From Nautilus pompilius (Eukaryota; Mollusca; Cephalopoda; Nautilida; Nautilidae), in contig JACATO010001097.1 in assembly GCA_018389105.1 (NCBI GenBank), positions 186,001 to 250,000 of the forward strand: a stretch of DNA of 64,000 bases, given 5' to 3'. Made by a program: the position numbers and the translations under genes. Each line of letters begins with the position of its first letter. The first letter of the stretch is position 1. Below the pieces are notes generated by a model. The model saw nothing but the letters and a program-made list of their open reading frames with translations. It searched no databases and was not told the origin of the DNA. This document shows positions 48,880 through 62,647 of this stretch, one piece after another.

Positions 48880-50040
48880 CTAAACTCATCGTCCGCCCAT
48901 TATGATGCCAAACGTCTCTGGCGATGACTACGTACTATATATTACATGGTACTTCGGATTTTAAATGTTTGCGGTTATTGCTGGGATATTATAATTTTAT
49001 TAAGAATAAAGTCTTTTCGAATGCTGGGGTTTTAAAAAAAATTGCACCCATAGTACCGTCTTGTTTGTGGACTTTCGGTAACCGGATTCTTTAATAAATG
49101 CTTCTCGGCTTCCGACATCGACTGCACTAAACTTAACACGAGGTCGTGATGCTGATGTCACCTCGCCCGCATCGGCTGACAGGCATCATCGCCCATCTGA
49201 GAAGTTCCCATCATAGACATTTTCTTTTTTATACTTAAAGAAGAACCTTATTAAATGTTCGTCCTGTTCAAAGCCTCGGAGTAATGAGCGCTGGACCCCA
49301 TTAAGCCTTTTCGATAATGTTTATTCTAAAAGCCGCTACCTAGGGAAAAGTCCAGTCACTTTCCGCTCGCTCCGCCATTAATGACGGGGGCGCAGTTCAA
49401 ACGGCAGAAAACCAGGGACACTGCCGATTGCCACGTGACACGGCTCCCGTTACTTTCACTATGAAGTGAGTTATCGCGCTCGTCAAAGCTTTTAAGCCAC
49501 CACTTTGTCTCTTTGCGCAACACCCACCCCTCGCTAGTTCTGTTGACTCTTGCGTTCGCTTCTCCACTGGAGTGCAAACACGATGTCACGGGCTTCTGTA
49601 GACTTTCTTTTCAACGGCCATTTAAGAACTCTGCAGCTGTTGTTTCAGCCGACTGCTCACGACAGGTATTATCGAGTGGTTTGAAAGCTGTACATTACTT
49701 CCAACAGCCGACCCTGTCCCTCTTTTGGTAACCACGGGGAAAATAAATCGGCCCAGTCCCCATTAAATGCATTTTAATTGAAGGAGCCCGTTTACAGAAG
49801 CAGTGCGTCGAAGAGACACACGTCATTACAAAAACCACCAAACAATTCCTTTGTTAGACATCTTTCGCACAGAGACGCTTCCAAACATGCGCCGACCCCA
49901 TCCAAACACCTTTAAGGGCTCCTTCGATAATTTGTTGTTAGTGAAAATGCATTACTTCATCAGAAGGTACCATGAACTATGTATCAAAAGATAAAAGCTA
50001 TTAATTATAACACTGCTGCTACTTCAAGCCTGCCTTTATG

Positions 50041-50295
50041 CAGGATAATGTACCGGAAGTCTGATGTCATCATGTTCTTCCGGTATAATTTTTTTAACCG
50101 GTATTTTGAATGATTTTAGCTTGTACTGTACTTTTGTATACATGCTAATGGAACCCATTATTCGTGACTCCTGATGTTCTATTTGACGAATTAAAATGGC
50201 AACTAAAAGAAAAATCAACGTAAAACAAAAAAAAAATACCTATTATTCCTCTTCATAAAGCTGTCACTACCGACGAACTGGCTCAGCAATGACTG
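50041..50295 (-). repeat. Dispersed element, copy 2 of an inverted pair
   Basis: Reverse-oriented relative of 48574-48879, about 1.16 kb away. Its - strand reading is open for 60 codons (50036-50218) with LVAILIRQIEH, RIMGSI, LKSFKIPV and EEHDD, each matching copy 1. Differences between the copies often keep the residue (for example aatccg/aattcg), hinting at a formerly coding segment. Both copies have a tttcttttag sequence just before the shared coding-like part, resembling a splice acceptor. Confidence 0.75.
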
Positions 50296-52267
50296 TAAAG
50301 AGTTTGAGGGAGCCAGACAAAACCCACGGAAGGTAAATTTGCTTGTTCAACCCTTTTAGTGCAATCTCTTTCTTGACGGGCGGACAATTAACTTCTGGCT
50401 GCTGCAACTGTCAACATCTCAGCCTAGATCAGCAAAAGATGATTTTAAAAAGTGGGATTAATTGGCCGGAGGGGCAGAGGGAAAACTGTTCTTTAGACCT
50501 AGTAACAAGAAAAAAAGAAGATTTGACTGGGCCAGACACCAGAGCTACACCTTGGATCTGCTTGCAATATACCGTGGTCGGGTGTTAGTAGATATTCGTT
50601 TCTAAGCGACGACAGTGTGTTAGAGAGAAGGCATGGGGAAAATAAATGGATAACGGCATTTTCCCCGCAATCAAGCATGGTGGTGGAAATAATAGGATTC
50701 TTTGCTTGTTATTCGGTCAGTGACTTAATAAAAAATTTATGGGATTCTCACAAAATAGAAATTTAACGATATTCTGTAAAGCTTTAGAATTCCATCAAGG
50801 AATCATTTAAATTCTTTAATAAAGTGATGAATCAATAAACCAAGATGATGATCCGATGCACATCACAAAGCTCAGTACACGATACAATGTTAGGAAAGAA
50901 TCGGAAAGATCTCTTCAAGTCATAATTTGTTCCCCTGATCTCCAGATCCAAATTAAATTTCCTCGAAATGGACTAGTTATTGTTAATATTCTGGGGAGTG
51001 ATAAATTCGAACTTAACTTAAGGGATACAGGCATTTATTCCATTCCTGCAAGACCGACAACAAAGTCACGTAACTGCAAAACTTATTAGTAACTACATTG
51101 TACAAGTCACTTGAATGTAAAGATGGAGTTTCGTCCAGATTATCTCCCCCTGCATGACGTTCTCACCCTTTTTTCTTAATCTCTTCACGTTGATGCCGAG
51201 AGCCGGACTGACTAAAGTCCGAAGGCACAAGGAAAGCTCGGCGACCGCTCCACGGCTCAATGGCAGCGGCGTACACGCATATTCCGTCACTTTAGAATTA
51301 CAGAAAAGCGAAGAATCCGGAGAAACCTAAAAGTAAGCAACAACAACAAAAAAGGACGAGCCGGCAAAAGAAAGCAAAAAATCGATTACCAAAATGCTAT
51401 GCTACTGACTGAAAGACAGGAAACGGAAGTTTGCGTCATCCATTCACGAAACCATCCTGATGTCCGAGCTACCTTATTTAGTGTTAAATGACGCCTTTCC
51501 ATTCCTAAAATGACTTACACCATGCGTCTGGACAGTCTATAGAGGAAATGGTAGATTCGCGCAGGTTAGGAGGAGGGAGTAATCTGTCCAAGGGGTTTGC
51601 TAAGGCTCGCTCAGTTTCGGAAAAAATAACTGTTACATTACGTGTTTTCCTTTCTTTCCTCAACAAGCGGAACCAGAATATGAACGAGTACGTTCAAACA
51701 ACGCGCCATGTCTACCATGCTCCGTAGGCTCGGAAACACCCGCCTATGCCCTAAATTTTTGGCGGGTACAATACACCAAGTGATGCGCAAACCAGGGTAG
51801 TGTATTACGAGCTAACTCACCATCCCCTAATCTACAACTTCAGTTTATTCACTAAAAAGCAAAAGAAAGAAAATCAAATTTAGAAAAACATATATTTCAA
51901 TTTTTTAAAAAAACGTTCTTACCGTTTATAATTATAGTTAAATTCCCTTTGCATCATTTGCGCCATAATTTAGTTCTACAGAGATGACTTCAAATATATT
52001 CTTCTTTAAATATTATTCAAATTTTGTTAATTTTATATAATTTTATACAATTATGTAAATCTGGTTTGTTTGTTTTTTTTTGCTTTTGTGCATTCCACAA
52101 TTTGTTTCACGCTTCGTATCGATCGTTCTCCCCTGTTGTCGATCGATGTCTCATTTCGTTTGTTTGCAATAGAAATTATTTTAAAATTGATTTCGCAGTT
52201 GAGAACGGTTTTTATTTTTCATGGAATTCAGAAATTAAGTTCAAAATTTTGATATTTTTTGCAACTT

Positions 52268-53876
52268 TTAGAGAGAGAGTGAGGTGACGCCATTACAGAG
52301 AGAGGTGACGTCATTACAGAGAGAGAGGTGACGCCATTACAGAGAGAGATGTGACGTCATTACAGAGAGAGATGTGACGTCATTACAGAGAGAGGTGACG
52401 TCATTACAGAGAGAGGTGACGCCAATACAGAGAGAGGTTCGCCATTACAGAGAGATATGTGACGTCATTACAGAGAGAGAGCTGACGCCATTACAGAGAG
52501 AGAGGTGACGCCAATACAGAGAGATGTGACGTCATTACAGAGAGAGGTGACGTCATTACAGAGAGGGGTGACGTTATTACAGAGAAAGGTGACGTTATTA
52601 CAGAGAGGTGACGTCATTACAGAGAGATAGTGACGTCATTACAGAGAGAGATGACGTCATTACAGAGAGATAGTGACGTCATTACAGAGAGAGGTGACGT
52701 TATTACAGAGAGAGGTGACGTTATTACAGAGAAAGATGACGTTATTACAGAGAGGTGACGTTATTACAGAGAGATGTGACGTCATTACAGAGAGGGGTGA
52801 CGTTATTACAGAGAGATAGTGACGTCATTACAGAGAGAGGTGACGTCATTACAGAGAGATAGTGACGTCATTACAGAGAGAGATGGTGTTATTACAGAGA
52901 GAGGTGACGTCATTACAGAGAGGGGTGACGTTATTACAGAGAGGTGACGTCATTACAGAGAGGGGTGACGTTATTACAGAGAGATAGTGACGTCATTACA
53001 GAGAGAGGTGACGTCATTACAGAGAGATAGTGACGTCATTACAGAGAGAGATGGTGTTATTACAGAGAGAGGTGACGTCATTACAGAGAGAGGTGACGTT
53101 ATTACAGAGAGAGGTGACGTCATTACAGAGAGAGGTGACGCCAATACAGAGAGAGGTTGCGCCATTACAGAGAGATATGTGACGTCATTACAGAGAGAGA
53201 GCTGACGCCATTACAGAGAGAGAGGTGACGCCAATACAGAGAGATGTGACGTCATTACAGAGAGGGGTGACGTTATTACAGAGAAAGGTGACGTTATTAC
53301 AGAGAGGTGACGTTATTACAGAGATAGTGACGTCATTACAGAGAGAGATGACGTCAATACAGAGAGATGTGACGTCATTACAGAGAGAGGTGACGTCATT
53401 ACAGAGAGGGGTGACGTTATTACAGAGAAAGGTGACGTTATTACAGAGAGGTGACGTTATTACAGAGAGATGTGACGTCATTACAGAGAGGGGTGACGTT
53501 ATTACAGAGAGATAGTGACGTCATTACAGAGAGAGGTGACGTCATTACAGAGAGAGATGGTGTTATTACAGAGAGAGGTGACGTCATTACAGAGAGAGGT
53601 GACGTTATTACAGAGAGAGGTGACGTCATTACAGAGAGAGGTGACGCCAATACAGAGAGAGGTGACGTCATTACAGAGAGAGGTGACGTCATTACAGAGA
53701 GAGATGTGACGTCATTACAGAGAGAGATGTGACGCCATTACAGAGAGAGAGGTGACGCCAATACAGAGAGAGGTGACGTCCTTACAGAGAGAGATGTGAC
53801 GTCATTACAGAGAGAGAGAGGTGACGCCATTACAGAGAGAGAGAGAAAGAGATGACGTTAGTAGAGTGATAGAGAG
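52268..53876 (+). repeat. 1.6-kb TGACGTCA tandem array
   Basis: Tandem units of about 19-23 bp, mostly gagaggtgacgtcattacag with variants tgacgttattac, tgacgccattac, tgacgccaatac and a rare tggtgttattac. By eye there are about 37 intact TGACGTCA palindromes, the consensus CREB/ATF binding site. Longer blocks repeat: the series with gaggtt(g)cgccattac, gatatgtgacg and gagctgacgcc at about 52437-52540 recurs at about 53155-53250, some 718 bp later. Open frames of 60-97 codons on both strands (TSLQREV or ITERGDV repeats) arise because the common unit is 21 bp. They are not genes. Confidence 0.96.
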
Positions 53877-56499
53877 ATAGAAGGGAGGGATCAGCCTCCG
53901 CTCTTCGCTCTATATTTAGAAGTTATGGCGTCCACTTTTAAACGCGAAAAAACGAATAAAAATGGCGACATTTCGACTTTGAGAGAGCGAAGCTAAGCCA
54001 CCGACCGCTCTTCCCGCTATGTTGTCGATTACTAGTTTCTTCTTTTGTTTTCTCTCTGTCGCTGAAAACCTGCAAGCCGCGATCGGTTTAAACGCGCGCT
54101 CCCCAACTGAAATCCTCTCAATATTTCTCTCTTAAAACTCTGAACATTCAATGACCTTAAAGTCAGTCTACCCTAAAAAAACAAAACGAACGGTGATGAA
54201 TGAAGAAAGTTAGTCTTCGAGTGCGCGGAACTTGAGTAAAAGACCGGTTTTATAGATAGCAGCCCTACTACAAACAGCCTACAGAATAAGAACCTGTCAG
54301 CTCACAGGGTGAGACCCGAATTACCCTAGCAGAATAAAATTTATTACGTAACAATCTGAAGATTTATTATCTAAAGAAAAGGTTTAATCGCCCATCGACC
54401 CCTCTCTTTTGTCACCTTTATGGTAGCAAGAGGTCGGATCATTACGAAACTGCATAGTGGCCACTCACAGCATAAACCGGATAACAAGATCACCTGAACT
54501 CACTTAACCCTTTACGTAATATCGGTTTATTGGGCAAACATTTAATTTTTTTTGCAAGATATTGGCTCATTACGCAAAAATCCTTTTGCATAATATTTGT
54601 TCCTGGTGTGCGTTTATTACCTGTTACATAGCATAAGTTGATTAAGTAACGTGCGCCAAATACCTGGATTTATCGTGTTTGTGTTTGCGTTACACGTCAC
54701 AGGTGTTTTCTCCATGACACAAGAACACTCTGTAGTTTTACGGGGAAAGGGGAGACTATTAGGATAAGCAAAAAGGCGAGAATTGCTTATTCGCTGATCC
54801 CCCGGGGACCTGGTCGAGCTTTTGTCTGTCGTAATTAGAAACAGGTGCTCGCCTGGCACCAAACCGGGCCGAAAACCGAAGAGCCGGTTATTAATAGCCC
54901 TAAATAAATGTAATGTGATAGGATTGCTTGTTACCGACGAAGCGGATAATGGACGCCATGTTAATGTTGGAGGTTGATTAGATTCCAGAGAAAGACAAAT
55001 GGATTTTTAAATTTTTTTCTATTTCAGAGATAGTTACTCTCCATCCTCCTCCAGTTTCCACTCATGCGGCTGTTCGTTCGTTATAGCTACAGTGCAAGCA
55101 TTCCTCTTCCCTGTGCCAAAGAAGAGCGTTTACATTTTATCGGAAACTCCTTCCTCCCAACCAGAAAGGTTGGACATATTTTTATTGATTTTACTTCTCG
55201 TGCAATCGATTAATGAGTCAAAAGTTATGGCAAATATTCTGGCTGTAAGAATTTTTCTTTCCTTGTTAAGAGAGACATGTGTTCTGTTTTAGTGTCTTGA
55301 ATATAAGCGAACAACAAGGGAGGCAACTCAAATGAGTAAGGTGAAGACTTGAAAAAGGATATGAAGAAGAATTATCGCGTATTCCCCCCCCCCACACCCA
55401 ACCTCTCAAATCCAAGAAACTTAAACGTGGGGGGTGTTAGTGATGCAGTAGCCAGCCCCGTGTGGCCTCTGGTACGTTGGTAATTTACTTCTAGTTAATT
55501 TAAATCTACTTAAAAAACATCGCATCATAAGCCAAAGATAAAATCGGCTGAAGAACACGGACGAGGCGGTTTAATGGAAGGGGATTACGAAAGTGTATCA
55601 GTAAACAGAAGTAAGACACTGTAGGTCTGCGAAGGCGGAGTAGGAAGACCAACGATTGACTCTCTCATGATGATGAAGCGACCAATTTTTTAAAAAATTC
55701 TGATGACATGTATTTTCAGTACATTTATTAGCCTTGCTTGTTCCGCACCTAAGTCTAAATATTTAGAAACTTTGGAGGGAAAAACCCCTTCGGGTGTTGT
55801 TTGCCCCTCTCAATAATTTTGCTAAAACCCTTTATCTACTGATAATTTACATATAATACTTTACTGCGATGTCTAAGGCCCTAAACGTAGATATTCGTTT
55901 TCAAACTATACATAAATAATGACTAATAATGTGTTTAAGGCCCCTTATCACTAACTATGTGGGGCCTTATATGACTGCACAAATCACTTAGTTATGTATA
56001 AGCAATTTATGAGTCAAATTAGGAGAACCTTTGAGAGCCTAAGATTTATTTGATATAGTTAGTATCCAATCTTTTCTATTATAAGAGAGACCAAAGAACA
56101 ATAATATTATGCACAGGAGGAGACAATAAATTCTAAATATTCTAGATATGGCAAAAAAATTAATTTTCGGTCATGTATGCTTCATTGAAAATATATATCT
56201 TTAATAGAGTATAGACATTTAAATACGAGCATTCGAAAAAGCAATATTTGTTTTTAAGAGAACTTTATAAAAAGATATTTGTATTTGTATTCAGTTATTT
56301 TTAAAAGACATCTTTCCAAACTTTTACTTTTATATTATTAACGACTTTTAGTCGATTATGAATTTATATTATTATATAGAACTAATGTCTTTAAGTATAA
56401 AGCGATAATAAATAGTGTCATAATGTTATTTCACATACTTTGTAAATTATAAATTTAGATGTCTGCTGAAGAATTTTCGATTATATCTGATGCAGTTAT

Positions 56500-56612
56500 A
56501 CAGAGGGATGACGTCAGTACAGATAGAGATTGCGTCATTACAGAGAGAGAGATGATGTCATTAGACGCTGGGGAGGATATGACGTCATTACAGAGAGAGA
56601 GAGAGAGAGAAG
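56500..56612 (+). repeat. TGACGTCA repeat, short array
   Basis: Includes gatgacgtcagtacagatag, gattgcgtcattac, gatgatgtcattagacgctg and gctggggaggatatgacgtc, then (GA)n. The last signature also occurs at 62.87 kb. It sits in the middle of an 83-codon frame (56459-56710), which is probably fortuitous. Confidence 0.9.
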
Positions 56613-58700
56613 CAGAGGATTTGGCCAACCTTGAAGGCTCAATGAATGAGTTTGTTATACCTCATGAAATAATCATTTCCGAAACGTTTGCTATTGAAAA
56701 TACTACGTAAACCATAGAATATACAGAAAAAAAAAAGCATCTTCAGTTATCCCAGACAGAGCGAAACGAAGGTGGAAATCTCAACCACAGTTAATCCAGT
56801 AGGTACCGCGGTGAAGAAAAGTACCGAAGCCTCATCATCAAATACAGATATGCCACAAAACCCTGCTGCGAGATGTGCTCCCCTGAATGGAAGTATCTCA
56901 GATGCACCTGAAGTTCCTGAATGGGCAAAAATCTGCAGCAGAAGAATTGGACGAAGATAAAGAAATGCATTCAAATAGAGATCACGGTCAGGTTGTGGGT
57001 GCAGGAAAAGCATCAGTTCTTGATGATTAAACCTTGGAGTGCGATGTCTTGTTGCAAAACCGAAATGTAATGATTTTAATTCTAAAGATTTTCTTTGATG
57101 TAGAGATGCTCCAAGAACTGCCGCAGATGTAATGATAGCAGCGCAGGGAGCTTTGTGGGAACGTAAACGAACTAAACACTTAATATATCTGACGATCTGG
57201 TGGACCATGACAGCTAACCAGAAATCATATCTAATAGCACTTGGACCGTGTCAGCCCTTTCCCATACAATACTCAGAAGTCAAGACAACAAAGCAGTGGA
57301 AGTTTTCTGCTGCTCGGGACAAGGGATCTTTTCACCTAAGGTAGGGGTCTCAAAAATTGCCGCATTTTGTTTTGTATCTAGCTTATTTCTCGATGGTCCG
57401 GGTCGTGGTAAGGGAGAAAATTCTTGTGTTGATGACAGTAATCAATGGTCAAATATGAAAGGAAACCAGAGGAAAAAAATATATACACATCTGTTAGACA
57501 GGGCTCTTCGTGAAGCTACATCTTCTGAAGTTTTAGAGGCTGAAATTGTATAGTATAATGGCTGATACAACTCCCGGTGTGTCACACTAGCGGTTGCTGT
57601 GGATAAAGACGGAAAGTTAACAGAGCATCTTACTCAAGTCGTAAAGGTTTCTGACAAATGAAGATACTGCTTGAGAAATTCTCCATCCACTGAAGTGAAC
57701 TGCGTCAACAAAGATATCACAAGATTTCAGACAAAGGGCAGTACCTCTATTATGTATGGAAAGTTCAGAAGTACACAAAAGAGGATTTCAGAAACCCTGC
57801 AACAGATGGTAAAATACCGTGTATCGTCCATGGAGCCAACTTATTTACAGAACATGGTACCAAATCCAAGATCTTTATATATATAACAATCTTGAGAGCA
57901 TACATGTATTTTAGCTCCAGCAATAAGCGCTGCAAGGTTCTGAGTCATTTGTCGGCAAATGTAGATAACGGACATTAGCTCAACAATCCGTCCACGACCG
58001 AACCAGTTAAAGCCGGATGGAAAAGAACACGACGAAATACTAAAGGATCTGGAAGTTGTTTCCGCTACCAAAGATAGTGACAAAGAAAACATGCATTAGA
58101 AGCGTCAGATCTTCTTTTTGACCTCAATGTTCCACTTATTTTCTCAAAGAACGTTTTCATCAAAATGACGATAATGATTGAAATCTTGGGAAAAAAGGAC
58201 AGGAGCCTCGATCTGAAAAAAACAACAAAAAACAAACACCCCCCCCCCACAAAACTCGATAACTGGTTACAGTGTGAAACAGAGTTTAACCAGCCCCGTC
58301 GAGGCAACTGTTGAATGTTCGTGTCAACACGACAAGGATGCAGTTATAGAATACACCAAACTTCACCATGCTTGCAAAGTACCCAAGTGTCTGGCCAATA
58401 TTTATAATACAGCAGAAAATCCATTTAATCTATCTATCTATAGGAATTCGCTTCTGTGTCAGATTCTCTTTCAGCACGAAACCGTAACAGAATGGAAAAC
58501 ACTGAAACTGTGTTCAAGCCATTTCCGGATGCGCTAAAACCTCAACGAGCTGCTAACCAAACTTGGGATCGAGAGTTTGGGTGATGCAATATCCAAATGA
58601 ACTTCCGTCAACAGTACTGCCTTCCACTGAAATGGAAACACAATCCGAGAAGAGCGATGTCGCATAATGCAACATGACGCGCAGAGACGTAGCTATTTCG

Positions 58701-58760
58701 CAACTTGCGGAAATCACTTTTGCTTATTCCCAACTTGCGGAAATCACTTTTGCTTATTCC
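58701..58760. repeat. Perfect 30-bp tandem duplication
   Basis: A unit starting caacttgcggaaatcac and ending tgcttattcc is present twice, back to back, without a difference, followed by the first four bases of a third copy. This implies a recent slippage or duplication. Confidence 0.95.
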
Positions 58761-61700
58761 CAACATTAACGGTGGCGTACAGACTACCAGTGACAGCTGC
58801 CCCCCCCCACACACACACCGAGAGCAAAGATCAAAGGAGATTTTAGCAAACTGGAGTTTGTAAAATCTTTTCTGCAGAAGCCAAAAGGTCAATGAACGGA
58901 TTGATGCTCTATTGTTATTAGCAGACAAGAAAGATTTAACTGTTAACATATGTTTTTAGCGGCATACGTCGACAAACGGGCTAAAACCAAGCATAAGGCT
59001 ATTGAAGTATTGCCTTAGTATTAAATATTTCACGTCATATTCGAGGATAGAATTTAATTCTATTTTGCAACAACAAAATTTCTCCAGTTTTCATTTTAGC
59101 GATCGTTTCTTTTCTGTTTTGTTTTCCCCCTCCCCTGTTACATTCTAACAAGTCCTGCGGCTTCAGTGTCATGTAATCGATATTTAAAGTTATTTAACGG
59201 GTAAACAATACCGTTAAGAGTATCAAGATTCCGTTCACGGCAATGAGAAAGTGTAGACCTACTTATGGCCACGATTTACTAATCTATTACATGTATGTAG
59301 ATTTCTTGTTGTCGTGTGTCTGATTTCATATACAACCTTAGAACACAAACGTTCAGGTCAACACAGCGGAGCCAGGACCACAGATCTCCTCATGGAGGGG
59401 AGAAGGGAGGCTTTTAAAAAAATGAGGGAATCTCCAGATAATGAATTAGGAAAGAAAATTGTTTTAATTCTTTTTAAAGTCTGTTTTAGGTCTGCAGACG
59501 GCCGACTGTTTACCGCGCTGGGCACCGACTTCGTTTGGCCAATCTCCCAGCTTCTCGTTCTCCGGGTGCCGGTCAACTTTGCCCCGGTTTTCTCTTCGCA
59601 TCAGAAACGTAAGAATCCTTATGAGAAATGTCGGTTTCCCGCCGAAGACGGAAGTGTTCAGGCCCCGCGAAACTCTACAGTGGCAACGCTTGTTATCGGC
59701 TATCGCGGCTCCAGCGCCATCCCATCAGGTCTGTTTCCGGTCGTCGACCACCACCATCGTCGCGGAAAGAGGAAGGGGGTGGGATGGGGCGACGTCCAGT
59801 TTCCAGAATAAGACGTAGGGGGGGCTCATCGCGTTCATCTATGGCGCCTACCTATATCGAAACGATCACCCGTCAGAAGGCAGGCGGCGACAACAAAAAA
59901 ATGTCCGCTAAATAAAGAATCCTCGATCGAAATGAGGGAGACGGCCAACTTCGCAAACCACGGTCGGACGACTTCGGCTGCGCTCGCGCCTCTATCGCCC
60001 GCTTCCGGCGCATCACGATGATAACACGAAATAACGTATACTCAAAACGGCCGCGCGTATTACTGCGCGGGGGGTTCACGTCGCACACTCGTATCGACGG
60101 CCACGAAGAAAGCACTAGTCGGGCTTCCTGTTGGAGAGAAGGAAGAAAAAAAACGATTCACCTTACAGATCGAAACCTGTAGGGAAATAATTGTCTGCGA
60201 TGATTGCCTTTTCCATAATGGAACTGTTTTGTTATCGCGAAGCCTTTCCGCCATTGCGTCGTTGTACGGTTACACGAAAAAAAGGCCAAGCGGCTGCAGA
60301 TCACAAGGGAGGGAACAAAGCGAATACAAAATCGATAGCCACAAAATAACTCGCGTGCTATCGCCAACCGGCTCAATCTCTATATCCCCCCTTCCCGCAG
60401 AATCTGCGTGGGTGCCTCGTCTGCTTCACTGACTTACTCGGAAATATCCCTTTTCTTTTCCAGGCAATGACTTCAGCCCCGATACCGGCCATTTAAGAAT
60501 AAATTATTTCCATCTCGCCGCTCTGACGGTGATTTTCATCCCCGTCTGTCGTTTGGATGCGAGAAAATAACTTCATCCTTTTCCTTTTTTGTCTTTGCAC
60601 ACCGACGACTTTAATCCTGGTCCGTCATCCGCTTCACCGGGTCACTTAGGAAAGCAACAACAACAACAAATTCCTACTTTCTATTTCCCTGTCATCGATT
60701 TCCCATTCCAAGGCGTTCCCTTTCTCCACTTCTGTGCCCGTTGATCTCGTCACTAAATGGCCGTCGTCGCTCTTTCGAGAGTGGGGAAGAAAAATATCTA
60801 TCGGCCCTTCTTCACCAGACGCCGGACCCGGAGTGGTGTCTTTAAGGGGTCCAAATTTTTCCGCATCCAGGTCGGTTCCCTAATCAAGGCCACGTGGAGA
60901 CGACGATTCATGTCCATAGCGCGGCTGGCCACTGCGGAATGTTAGGGAGTCGGGAAACTCCCTTCCGACTCGGACAACCTCCAAACCTATCCCGCTGTTT
61001 CGTAAGCGGCGACCCCGGTCTGCGCACGTGCGGCCATCTTAAGAGCTAGAACGAGGGGCGTGCCACCGCCTAGGTAACTTCTTACCTAATACATTCCGGA
61101 TGCCATTAGACCAGCCGATGAGAGAAAGTCAAGCGTGAACAATTTCCGCCGTGTTTTCGAGTCGTTGTCACGTGAAGAACACGTGTTATCTTTTACACCG
61201 TTGACATGAAAGGAAATCAGTGCACTTTACTTAATTAGATTCGATTAAAAATACCGACTTTCAACTTGATTAAAATTTTTATTACAACTAAATTGATGCT
61301 TTTTTCCTTTTCTTTCTTATAAAGTCTTAAGTAAATCTGGGGGGGGGGGAATACGTAATTGAATTAATCGAGTCGAAGAAACCCATTTCCAAAAACAGGA
61401 ATTCGCCATTTCGATTTTTAGGAAAGCTCTTCAAGAAAGAATTCCATGGAAGAAGGAAAAATCCATTTATTGAAATACAGCCCTATGGAAGAAGTGGCTC
61501 AAAAGCGTATTTGAGATGAAGATACTGCTGGGGTTCGGATAACCACCAGAGTCATTTCGGAAGGATCTGAGAAATAAAACCGGACGTTTTTGCCAAGGTT
61601 AGAAGTTAAAGGGCAGTGACTAAATAAGAAAGAATTTTTTAAAAAAGGGAGGGGGTAAATCAGATATCGGCTTTCTGTCGAATCGGATGGGAATTTATGG

Positions 61701-62647
61701 GAGGAAAGGGAATTAAGTGGGCCACGTGAGTGAGAAAAAAAACGAAAAGAAGAGCAGAATTCGCTGTCCGGACCAGCGATCGGCTGATTGTTCGCATCGC
61801 ATGAATTTCTACAAGTAAATCCGTACATTTCCCACACGGTTCGCTCCTTTTCGGTGCTATGGCCAATGAAGGAAACCAGCCTCACAGATTCAGAAACCTC
61901 TGTTACCCTCTGACTCACTCTACCTCGATGCAGTTCTCGTCCTAATCCAGATGGATCTAGACTGCTCTTGTTGGAATGGGAGGGGTGGCCACAGCACGCG
62001 CTTAGTTTTGCCGATTTCATTGCGAACGCCGTCATTTGAAAGTGATGGCGTTTAGCCAAGAGCGCGGGGTCGCAAGGCGACAATGGACCGAAAGGGTTAA
62101 AAGGATTTTTAAAGAAAATCAACGGTGCGGAGGCTCGACATCGCCAAGGAGGGATACCGCGAAGCCTCAGTTTTCGGTAACTCGCTTTTTTTGTTTAGTT
62201 TATGCCCCGCTGTAGGAGTGAAAAAAAAAAAACAACAACGAACCACCCTGGGGCGAGGAAGAAATGAAACTTGTGTAGTGACGTCACTGACGGGGGGGGG
62301 CAGGATGAGGATACCCAGCGTCCGTTTGCGGCTTTCTAGACGAGAGTAAAGGGCATGAATCATCACTAATGATGCTTCGGTTCACGACGGATTTATTGGT
62401 ACGCAGATGTCGGTAAAGACAGCCAGTCTCTAAGCGCGGTATGGCGCACCTTAAACCATACAAGAGCGGGCTTTACGTTCTAGGTTAGAAGAAAAAAAAA
62501 ACCATTCATTAAGGGATATTCACGTATCAGCCGTAAGATATCCAATCACGAGAAAAGCGGCAGGACGGTGCATCTTTAAAAGAATCGCCGTGAAGTGAAT
62601 TTGATCAGGCACAAAATGAAGTTATATGACAAGTTTTCCTTTTTTGA

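Larger units (their letters stand above)
48279..52267. other. Region with an inverted element pair and no recognised gene
   Basis: Apart from the exon-like ORF next to it and the inverted pair (48574-48879 and 50041-50295), nothing was recognised. The DNA alternates between CpG-rich (49.1-49.8 kb) and AT-rich (51.8-52.3 kb). Confidence 0.5.

Noticed and set aside
52974-53732. Open frames with TSLQREV / ITERGDV repeats
   Set aside because: By-products of the 21-bp TGACGTCA satellite; present on both strands.
59314-59811. 165-codon + strand ORF
   Set aside because: Three overlapping frames in the same CpG-rich DNA and no recognisable motif.
61499-62122. 207-codon - strand ORF
   Set aside because: No domain, signal peptide or membrane span; Ser-rich mixed composition; overlapping shadow frame. 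It cannot be distinguished from chance.
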